Part shown: one piece after another, positions 30,987-37,876 of the stretch | How positions within the stretch are numbered: the first letter of the stretch is position 1 | Layout of the letters: each line of letters starts with the position of its first letter | DNA from: CAYJXJ01 sp964374095 | GTDB lineage: Bacteria; Elusimicrobiota; Elusimicrobia; UBA1565; UBA9628 | NCBI GenBank assembly: GCA_964374095.1 | Contig: CAYJXJ010000004.1 | Span: 1-62,662, forward strand | Reading direction: 5' to 3' | DNA: 62,662 nt | Notes under the pieces: generated by a model | What the model saw: the letters and a program-made list of their open reading frames with translations, nothing else | What the model was told of the DNA's origin: nothing | Database searches by the model: none | Translations under genes and position numbers: made by a program

Positions 30987-32708
30987 TCAAGCAGCTCGCT
31001 TTCTAATCCGGTAAGTCTGCTTTGGACTGTGCTTGTTCTTCTCGGTTCCTTCCAGAACCCCCATTTTAAGAAGCTCCCGCACGGTGACCCTGGCATATGG
31101 CGTGGACAGCTTGCAGCCCTCGACAATCTGCTTGATGCTGACCGTGCCCTCCTTCTGAACGAAACCAAAAACCATCCGGTGCCTCGCCTTCCAAGCCGCC
31201 ACCTTCGGCGGGAGCGTGGCCTCTGTGAAGGCCGCAGCAAGCTCGTAGACGGCCCAGCGCCGCGAACCGAGCTGGTTGAGAAGGCCCAGCTCGCGCAACC
31301 CCGCAAGTTCCGCGGTCGCCATGCGCGAGTCGCACTGATTCAGCCGACTATAGTCCAGGTTCCGGATCGTGTGGTGTTTTCTCACCAGAGCCAGGGCCAG
31401 CCTCTGGCCGTCGTTGAGAGGGAAACCCGCAAGCTGATTGAGCCAGGTTACGGTCCCTTCATCGAGAAGAGACTCGTTGGAGAACGTGACGCGGAAGTAG
31501 GTCCTGCCGTCCTCGAACTCGGGGGGAGGCAAGTGCGCTTTGGCGAGTTGGGCGCTGACCGTGCGTATTCCCGATCCGCGATTTTCAGCGAGCCCTATCT
31601 CTTCAAGCATCCGCATCAAGTAGACGTTACGGGACGCCTGAACGCCCGCCTCGCCCAATGTCTCCTCCGTCACGGGACCGAAAAGCCCGCCGGGGCTTTG
31701 GACCACCAATCCGTCGGAGAACATCTTGACCTGCACCTGGCTTCCCAACGCGCCCGGGCCGTAGTCCCTATGGCCGACGGCGTTGACCAGTACCTCTCTG
31801 ACGGCCAGTTCGGGATACTCCGCGATCTCTTCCGACATGAGGCCGGTCTTGAGCGTCCTCCGTTGCATGTTCCGGCGAATAACATCCAACGCCCCCTCCA
31901 GCATGTCCGGCATGGTGCCCTCGATTTTCTGATTCTCGATGATTTGCGAGGCGTCGCGGGACCCTTCCTTAGCAGTACCCGCGTATCTCACCACAGTGAT
32001 GCAAAGATTAGGAAACTCCCCCTGGGGATACTTGCCAAACATCAGCCAGCCGGCCATGCTGGGCACAACCGCCGGCTCCGACCCTCTCCGGCTGGAAATC
32101 TTGTAAGTCTGCGAGAGGACCTCCTCCGATTGGCTCAAATGCTTCGCGTGGGGACGCCGCTCCCGTAAAGTGGCGAAGAACTTCTTGATTCGCTCTTGAT
32201 CCACGGCGTCCCACTCGACGCGCGCGGGGGGCCTGATATCTTCCTCCGGCTGCCCCCTAGCCGCAATGTAGCTCTGCACCTCGTAGTCGGTCATGACGCG
32301 GTCGCTGTCGCCGACCCGAATGAAAGCGCCCGCTGGCAAGCCCTTGGGCCGGTAAAAGCAGGGCTTATGGTGACGCGGGCACTCGGGAATGGAAACGACC
32401 AGCACCCGCTTTCCTCTTTCCACCGTGAACGTGTCGAAGGCTGGCCGGATCGGCGGCTCCATCTCCGCGCAGGCGTTTCCAATGTCCCTTTGGAGAGCGT
32501 CGAGCTGCTTCAAGCCGGTAGGCTGGAAAAGGTCGGGTGACAGGCCAAGGATCAAGGTCCCGCCGCCGGAGCGATTCGCGAGGGCGGACAATGACTGCCA
32601 CAACCGGGTCGGGGTTCCGCCGGCGGCGTCCTTGACCTCGATATCATCCAGCTCAGAGCCCCTTTCTCTGAGACTCTTGAGCAGTTCATCAAAATCTACC
32701 TTGAGCAT
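30987..32708 (-). CDS. AlbA_2/Schlafen-type ATP-binding transcriptional regulator-like protein
   Basis: 573 residues. The N-terminal AlbA_2 (Schlafen AAA_4) domain has VKDAAGGTPTRLWQSLSALAN and GGGTLILGLSPD. A central RecG-like HATPase_c_4 domain contains REVLVNAVGHRDYG and ENRGSGIRTV. The C-terminal 120 residues look like winged helices (SIKQIVEGCKLSTPYARVTVR). ATG at 32708 is chosen because GGAGG lies just upstream; ATG 32735 is in frame but inside an AT-rich repeat. Such proteins occur in mobile elements and defence islands, with uncertain roles. GC is clearly lower than in neighbouring genes, consistent with transfer. Confidence 0.85.
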   Translation of the reverse strand: MLKVDFDELLKSLRERGSELDDIEVKDAAGGTPTRLWQSLSALANRSGGGTLILGLSPDLFQPTGLKQLDALQRDIGNACAEMEPPIRPAFDTFTVERGKRVLVVSIPECPRHHKPCFYRPKGLPAGAFIRVGDSDRVMTDYEVQSYIAARGQPEEDIRPPARVEWDAVDQERIKKFFATLRERRPHAKHLSQSEEVLSQTYKISSRRGSEPAVVPSMAGWLMFGKYPQGEFPNLCITVVRYAGTAKEGSRDASQIIENQKIEGTMPDMLEGALDVIRRNMQRRTLKTGLMSEEIAEYPELAVREVLVNAVGHRDYGPGALGSQVQVKMFSDGLVVQSPGGLFGPVTEETLGEAGVQASRNVYLMRMLEEIGLAENRGSGIRTVSAQLAKAHLPPPEFEDGRTYFRVTFSNESLLDEGTVTWLNQLAGFPLNDGQRLALALVRKHHTIRNLDYSRLNQCDSRMATAELAGLRELGLLNQLGSRRWAVYELAAAFTEATLPPKVAAWKARHRMVFGFVQKEGTVSIKQIVEGCKLSTPYARVTVRELLKMGVLEGTEKNKHSPKQTYRIRKRAA

Positions 32709-32720
32709 TGGCCCTCCGCT

Positions 32721-32764
32721 ACTTGATACATACATGATAATATATTATTAAGTTATTATCAAGT
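32721..32764 (-). promoter_or_regulatory. AT-rich control region with ACTTGATA inverted repeat
   Basis: ACTTGATA (32721-32728) and its exact complement TATCAAGT (32757-32764) flank an AT-only core containing TAATATATTA, immediately upstream of the regulator's ribosome-binding site. This is the most AT-rich segment nearby and a likely promoter/operator, possibly autoregulatory. Confidence 0.5.
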
Positions 32765-32904
32765 GCCTATCCGGACCCGCCTTTCGAGGCGGTTGCCGTT
32801 GGTTATCCACGATACTTGAACGTTCCACGTGCGGTGGAAAACTCGGCTTCCCACCACCCGCACGCGATGCTTTCAAAACCCCGTGAACATGGACGGGCAT
32901 CCGA

Positions 32905-32933
32905 TTGACCCTTATCGACGGAAAGGTTAGACT
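32905..32933 (+). promoter_or_regulatory. Sigma-70-like promoter of the ACP module
   Basis: TTGACC (32905-32910) and TAGACT (32928-32933) with a 17-nt spacer, 27 bp before the ligase ATG. The arrangement, including GACGGAAA in the spacer, recurs before the truncated ligase paralogue at 30.5 kb, which supports its function. Confidence 0.6.
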
Positions 32934-32959
32934 CTTGGCGTCGTGAAAACCCTTCCCGC

Positions 32960-34507
32960 ATGACTCCCCAAGACGTCATCCGCCGGGCCGAGGAGAGCCG
33001 GGACCATCCGTTTCTCATCGTGCCGGACCGCCGCCTCGCCCTGAGCTATGGGGAATTCCACGAGGCGGCGCTGGGCCTCGCCTGCCGGCTGCAAGAGGAA
33101 GGACTGGGCCGCGGAGACCGTCTCGTGGCCCTCCTGCCCAACTCCCCGGAATACGCGATCCTCTTCTTCGCCGCCCTCTACATGGGCGCGACCGTCGCCA
33201 CCGCCAACCCCGCGTTGAGCCCCGCGGTCATCTCGCGCGTGATCCGCGGCTCCCGGGGAAAGCTCCTCGTCTACGCCGAGGAAACGAAGCGCTTCCTGCT
33301 GGGCGCCAACAAGCCCGCCGACCCGATCCCGGCCTGGCTCCTGCCGCGCCTCAACGAACCCCTCTTCAATATCCCCTGGCGCAACCCCCCGTACGCGCCC
33401 TTGGAAGGGGTCTCCGGGCAGGATCTCTGGACCATCGTCTTCACCTCCGGAACCACGGCTTTCCCCAAGGCCGTGGCCCACACCATCGCCAACCTTTTGG
33501 GCAATGCCACGGCTTTCAACCGGGAAATGGGGATCGGCCGCGACAACCGCTTTCTCCACCTGCTGCCCATGGCCACCAGCGCCGGATTCTTCAACGTCCT
33601 GATCTCGCCCTTTCTCGCGGGCGCCAGCGTGGTCCTCACCCCGGGATTCGGGCCCCGCACCGCGCTGGAGTTCTGGCGCCTGCCCAGCGAGAACGGGGTC
33701 GACACCCTCTGGCTGACGCCCTCCATCGCCGGGGCCTTGCTGAAGGTGGACCGCGACGCCGCGGGCAAGGCCTGGTGCCGCCGAAGCATCAGGAGAATAT
33801 TCATCGGGACGGCTCCCCTCGCCCCCAAGGTCAAGCGCGACTTCGAAGCGGATTATGGAGTCCCCCTGTGGGAAAGCTACGGCCTCTCCGAGACCCTGTT
33901 GGTCTCAGGCAACGGCCCGACGACCGGCGCCGTCGAGGGCGCGGTCGGACGCGTCCTCCCCGGAATTTCGGCGGCGATTCGAGACGACCAAGGCCGTGAC
34001 GTCGCGGCCGGGACTGAAGGCGAGATCTTCATCAAGACCCCGCATATGATGGCCGGCTACCTCGATGACGCGACCGGACAGGCGGCGCGTCCCGATGACG
34101 AATGGTTCCCATCCGGCGACCTCGGCACCCTCGCGGCGGACGGCCTCCTGCGCATCACGGGCCGCAAGAAAGACCTCATCATACGGGGCAGCCTCAACAT
34201 CAGCCCCGCGGCGCTCGAGAACGTCCTTCTCCAGCACGAAGCCGTGGCCCAAGCCGCGGTCGTCGGCGTGCCCGACGCGGTGGCCGGCGAGGAGGTCGTG
34301 GCCGTCCTCAAACTCAAGGCCGGCAGGGTCTGGATCCAGGAGCGCGCCGGGCTCGAGGCTTACTGCAGGAACAGCTTCCCCGCCCCCAACCGCCCGACCC
34401 GCCTCCTGGAGATCGACGATTTCCCCTCGGGCCCGACCGGGAAGGTCTTGAAGCGCGAAATCCGCGCCTGGGCCGTCAAGGCTCTGGCCGCCGAGGTTCA
34501 ACCATGA
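32960..34507 (+). CDS. Class I adenylate-forming acyl-CoA/ACP ligase
   Basis: 515 residues, usual ANL length. The P-loop motif TSGTTAFPK is at 162-170, followed by ESYGLSETL, the ATP-binding WFPSGDLGTL, hinge-lysine region GRKKDLIIRGSLNISP and the C-terminal catalytic lysine context PSGPTGKVLKREI. It activates a carboxylic acid as acyl-AMP and passes it to a thiol. The ACP two genes downstream is the likely acceptor. Substrate not predictable. A truncated paralogue lies 2.4 kb upstream. It heads a tightly coupled five-gene unit. Confidence 0.9.
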   Translation: MTPQDVIRRAEESRDHPFLIVPDRRLALSYGEFHEAALGLACRLQEEGLGRGDRLVALLPNSPEYAILFFAALYMGATVATANPALSPAVISRVIRGSRGKLLVYAEETKRFLLGANKPADPIPAWLLPRLNEPLFNIPWRNPPYAPLEGVSGQDLWTIVFTSGTTAFPKAVAHTIANLLGNATAFNREMGIGRDNRFLHLLPMATSAGFFNVLISPFLAGASVVLTPGFGPRTALEFWRLPSENGVDTLWLTPSIAGALLKVDRDAAGKAWCRRSIRRIFIGTAPLAPKVKRDFEADYGVPLWESYGLSETLLVSGNGPTTGAVEGAVGRVLPGISAAIRDDQGRDVAAGTEGEIFIKTPHMMAGYLDDATGQAARPDDEWFPSGDLGTLAADGLLRITGRKKDLIIRGSLNISPAALENVLLQHEAVAQAAVVGVPDAVAGEEVVAVLKLKAGRVWIQERAGLEAYCRNSFPAPNRPTRLLEIDDFPSGPTGKVLKREIRAWAVKALAAEVQP

Positions 34508-35166
34508 CCAAGCTCTGGGACCTTTCATTTCCGATCCACGAGGGAATGACGACCTTTCCCAGCCATTGGCACCCTCTGGTCGAGGTGACCCAACTCGGCC
34601 GCCATGGCATCGAGGACCGCGAGAGCCGCAAGTTGGTCCTGGGCACGCACACCGGAACGCACGTGGACGCGCCGCTGCACTTCGTGAAAGGAGGAAAGAC
34701 GATAGACCGGCTGCCCCTGGACTTGATGGTGGGGACGGCGGATGTCGTCGATCTTCCCGCCAAGCCCAAAGGGCGCGTGGACCTATCGCAGTTGAAGACC
34801 GCCCTCGGCGGCCGCGCCGTCCCGGAGCGGCTGCTGCTGCGCTGGGGCTGGTCGCGCCATTGGGGCCACATCCGCTACTACACCGAGGCGCCTTACCTCT
34901 CCGTCGAGTCCTGCCAATGGCTGGCGGAGCAAGGCGTCAAACTCCTCGGAATGGACACGCCGTCGGTGGACTGCCACGACCACGGCTGGCGCACGGCCAA
35001 CGACTGCCCCAACCATAAGGCCCTTTTGGGCGCCGGCGTCTTTCTCGTGGAGTACCTGAACAACTTGGACAAACTCCGCAAGCGCCGGGTGGACTTCATG
35101 GTCATGCCCCTCAACGTCCTCGGCGGCGATGGCGCGCCCGCCCGGGCCCTGGCCCGGGATGCCTAG
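34504..35166 (+). CDS. Cyclase/kynurenine-formamidase-like metal hydrolase
   Basis: 220 residues, complete. The signature HTGTHVDAPLHF (H49, H53, D55, H59) is the metal-binding motif of the cyclase family (PF04199), which includes arylformamidase KynB and isatin hydrolase. Other conserved pieces are LSFPIHEGMTTFP and LGMDTPSVDCHD. No tryptophan-degradation genes are present; coupling by ATGA to a ligase and by TAGTG to an ACP suggests hydrolysis or cyclisation of an acyl intermediate instead. Confidence 0.87.
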   Translation: MTKLWDLSFPIHEGMTTFPSHWHPLVEVTQLGRHGIEDRESRKLVLGTHTGTHVDAPLHFVKGGKTIDRLPLDLMVGTADVVDLPAKPKGRVDLSQLKTALGGRAVPERLLLRWGWSRHWGHIRYYTEAPYLSVESCQWLAEQGVKLLGMDTPSVDCHDHGWRTANDCPNHKALLGAGVFLVEYLNNLDKLRKRRVDFMVMPLNVLGGDGAPARALARDA

Positions 35167-35432
35167 TGGACCCGGGCGTCATCCGCCGAACGATCCTGTC
35201 CTGGTTCCAGGCCAAGGGAAACATTCCCGGCGCCACCGACGCCGAGACGCTGGCGGCGAACTATTTCGACGCCGGCCTCCTCGACTCGCTGGGGGTCGTG
35301 GCCCTCATCTCGGAGTTGGAAAGCCGCTTCGCGATCCGCTTCGAGCAGGACCATTTCCGGCAGAGCCGCTTCTCCACGATCGGCGGACTCTGCGAGATCG
35401 TCGGCGAGCTCGCGGGCCGCAAGGGGCCATGA
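35166..35432 (+). CDS. Acyl carrier protein
   Basis: 88 residues from GTG 35166. The phosphopantetheine site is S41 in AGLLDSLGVVALI, with acidic helix II (ISELESRFAIRFEQDHF) as in ACP/PCP folds. It would carry the acyl group made by the adjacent ligase. It is not the housekeeping AcpP: the signature is LDSLG, and the genetic context is a polysaccharide locus with no fatty-acid synthase genes. Confidence 0.9.
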   Translation: MDPGVIRRTILSWFQAKGNIPGATDAETLAANYFDAGLLDSLGVVALISELESRFAIRFEQDHFRQSRFSTIGGLCEIVGELAGRKGP

Positions 35433-35439
35433 CCGTCCG

Positions 35440-35592
35440 ATGAACCTCCAAGACCCGGCCCGCGGGCTGGCCCGTCTGCGGGAGCCCTACGCCCGCATCG
35501 CCTCCGAATTCCTGGGGCCGCTGGATGGAACCGCCGTCGAGCGCACGATCGACGAACTCCTGCGCGTGGCGCGGCGCCCCGAGAAGGCCTGA
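35440..35592 (+). CDS. 50-residue protein coupled to the 760-residue gene
   Basis: ATG at 35440 opens a 50-codon frame containing LREPYARIASEFLGPLD and ERTIDELLRVARRPEKA. It starts 7 nt after the ACP stop, and its TGA shares one base with the ATG of the next gene (TGATG). The predicted product is helical and charged. No family is recognised. Position and coupling make it more likely real than chance; it may be a small partner of the ACP or of the large protein. Confidence 0.6.
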   Translation: MNLQDPARGLARLREPYARIASEFLGPLDGTAVERTIDELLRVARRPEKA

Positions 35593-37874
35593 TGCCATCC
35601 GGCCCGCGCCAGGTTCACTACGCCCACTCGGCGCCGGGTTCCGGGGGGGACTGGGCCGAGACCCCCTTTCAGGTCGCTCTGGGCGAGACGCGCGTTCCCA
35701 ACTGCCCGGATGCCATGCGCCACGCGCTGTTCACCATGCGGCTGGCCGTCGAGTTGGGGATCAAGCCCCCCGCCGCCCCCGCGCCGCACCCCCGGCCCTA
35801 CTCCGACGACGCCGACACCCTGCTCTTCGGCGCCCCCCTCATCAGCCTGGTGTGCGGACAGCGCGTCAAGCTCCTGCGCGGCTGGAAGCAGTTCGGCGGC
35901 TGCGTGAAGGGCTTCAACGCGCTGGGGCTTCTGGCGGAGCACGCGTGGGTGGAACTCGAAGGGCTCAAGAGGCTACCCCCCGATGCCCAACGACGGGGAC
36001 GGATTGATTTTCTCCGGTCTCGACGCAGGGACGGAAAGTCGGTTTTTACGGAACAGGAGCTTGCGGCATACCGCGAAACCGATCTAGCTTCGGTGGATTT
36101 GCTGGCGGTTTCGCTGTGGCGTTCGTTCGCTCGCCGAATGATCGTATGCTCCACCTCCTCGAACCTGGGCATTTCCCTCCACCAAGCCTTGCGCCTGATG
36201 CAGTCCAAGAGGCTTGAGGCCGGCGGCAAGACCTTCGGCATGCTCAATGCCGACGAAGGCGAGCTTCTGATATGGGTCCCCGATGAGGCCGCCGACTTCA
36301 TGAACCCGCAGAAAACCGCCGCCCTGCGGGCCCTGGAGGCCGAGAGGCCCAAGCTCACGACCCTGCGCACCTACATCAACCGCAGGCAGCGCGACCCGGG
36401 AGCGCTCAAGGACGCCCTCAACGCCGGCGGCTACTTCTTCCCCACCAACCCCCAGTCTCCCGAGGAGATGCAGAACCTGCTGGCCATGTCCCTGGCCGGC
36501 GCGGCCCGGGAGCGCAGCGCCGCTTTCGAGGAAGTCCTGCTCGATCCCAACGTCCGGCAAACGCTCGCCGGCCTGGGAGCGGCCATCGTCGGCGACAGGG
36601 TGGAGGTGCGCTGCGGCGTCGAGGGCGGGCTCTACGGCCTGGCCGTGCCCTACCTCATCATGCTCGAGGAGTCCCTGCTCTCCGGAGACACGACGGCCGT
36701 CTCCACCTGGAGCCAGACCTCCATCGGAGCGGCCCTGGCCGCCGGCGTGCTCTGCGATTCCCGCCTGAGCGGCGGCCCCGAAGCGGCGACGGATATTCAA
36801 GCCGAACTCTCACGGTTCTTCCCCCGCCTCATGTCGTTTCTCAAGCGCTCCCGCTTAGGCCGCGATCTCCGCACCCGCATCCACGGGGTCTTTGACACCG
36901 CCAACCTCCAATCCCTGGCCCAGCTCTTCGGCGTGGCCGCGACGCGTCACCTCTCGGGCCGCGGGACGGCCTTCGTGGGGCTGGGGTCGAGCTCCTACGC
37001 CAACGGCAACCTGTGCTTCGACCTCCTGCGCGCGAGCGCCGAAAGCAGCGGGGCCTTCCCGGGACCCGGCGGCCTTCATCCCGCGACCCACGCCGTCAAT
37101 CCCCTGGCCCAAGCCCTGATCTACGCCGAGGACTTGGCGCGGGCGGCGTCGGCCCCCCAGTTTTCCGGCCTGGCCGAATCCGAGCGGATCGCCTTCGTCC
37201 GACGCCACGCCGTCAAGCCCGAGCCCGCGGGGGCCGCGGCCGCGGCCGGGTACCTCCTGGCCCGTCTCGACGGGGGGACGCTGTCCTTCTTCGAGATCGC
37301 CTACGCCCTGCGTTTGGCCGGATTTACCCGGGAGACGTTTCTCGAATTCGGAGACTACGGCCGCGACGAGCTTGCCGAAAGCCGATTCGTCCAGGAGGCC
37401 ATCGAGGAGGGCGAATACATGGAGTCCTTGGCCCGCAGCCTGATGCGGTCGCTCGCCCTTGACCTCGCCGCCCTGGAAGGACGGGCCCGGGAGGAACGCG
37501 CCCGCAGCCGCCTGGCCTACCGCTGGAACTCCCTGCACGACGACGCCTTCGAACGACGCGCCCCCGTGATCAATATCTGCCTGACCGGAGACAATTGCGG
37601 CCAGCCTTCGGCGGACCTGGTCGGCAGGCTCCTCGTCGGCCTGGAGGCCAACCGGGACCGGCTGCGGCGGGCCCTGGAAGGCGACGCCGCCGCCCGTTCC
37701 CGTCAGCCGGGATTCGACGCCGTGTGGGCGGCCAAGACCGCAGCGGGTATTCTCTGCGGCGCGCTCTCGCGGGCCCACCGGGGCATCCGGCGCCTCATGC
37801 GCGGCGCCATCGAGCCGGCCATTAATCGTATGATGGTCGAACGCAACTCGCATCCGCCCCGGGAGAAATCATGA
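35592..37874 (+). CDS. Large protein of unknown function in the ACP module
   Basis: 760 residues, no signal peptide and no clear membrane segment. It begins HYAHSAPGSGGDWAETPFQ and contains a cysteine-bearing LISLVCGQRVKLLRGWKQF, FVGLGSSSYANGNLCFDLLR at about 460, a second C-terminal NICLTGDNCGQPSADLVGR at about 657, and mostly helical, alanine/leucine-rich sequence between. I recognise no family. Its start is fused to the 50-residue gene's stop, so the two should be made in proportion. It may be the enzyme that uses the acyl-ACP, for example an acyl- or condensing-type transferase of new fold; that is speculation. The 35990-36160 stretch is lower in GC. Confidence 0.75.
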   Translation: MPSGPRQVHYAHSAPGSGGDWAETPFQVALGETRVPNCPDAMRHALFTMRLAVELGIKPPAAPAPHPRPYSDDADTLLFGAPLISLVCGQRVKLLRGWKQFGGCVKGFNALGLLAEHAWVELEGLKRLPPDAQRRGRIDFLRSRRRDGKSVFTEQELAAYRETDLASVDLLAVSLWRSFARRMIVCSTSSNLGISLHQALRLMQSKRLEAGGKTFGMLNADEGELLIWVPDEAADFMNPQKTAALRALEAERPKLTTLRTYINRRQRDPGALKDALNAGGYFFPTNPQSPEEMQNLLAMSLAGAARERSAAFEEVLLDPNVRQTLAGLGAAIVGDRVEVRCGVEGGLYGLAVPYLIMLEESLLSGDTTAVSTWSQTSIGAALAAGVLCDSRLSGGPEAATDIQAELSRFFPRLMSFLKRSRLGRDLRTRIHGVFDTANLQSLAQLFGVAATRHLSGRGTAFVGLGSSSYANGNLCFDLLRASAESSGAFPGPGGLHPATHAVNPLAQALIYAEDLARAASAPQFSGLAESERIAFVRRHAVKPEPAGAAAAAGYLLARLDGGTLSFFEIAYALRLAGFTRETFLEFGDYGRDELAESRFVQEAIEEGEYMESLARSLMRSLALDLAALEGRAREERARSRLAYRWNSLHDDAFERRAPVINICLTGDNCGQPSADLVGRLLVGLEANRDRLRRALEGDAAARSRQPGFDAVWAAKTAAGILCGALSRAHRGIRRLMRGAIEPAINRMMVERNSHPPREKS

Positions 37875-37876
37875 GG

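Noticed and set aside
34504..35166. Cyclase gene as part of tryptophan (kynurenine) degradation
   Set aside because: No kynureninase or dioxygenase genes are nearby; coupling to ligase and ACP points to a different acyl-related role.
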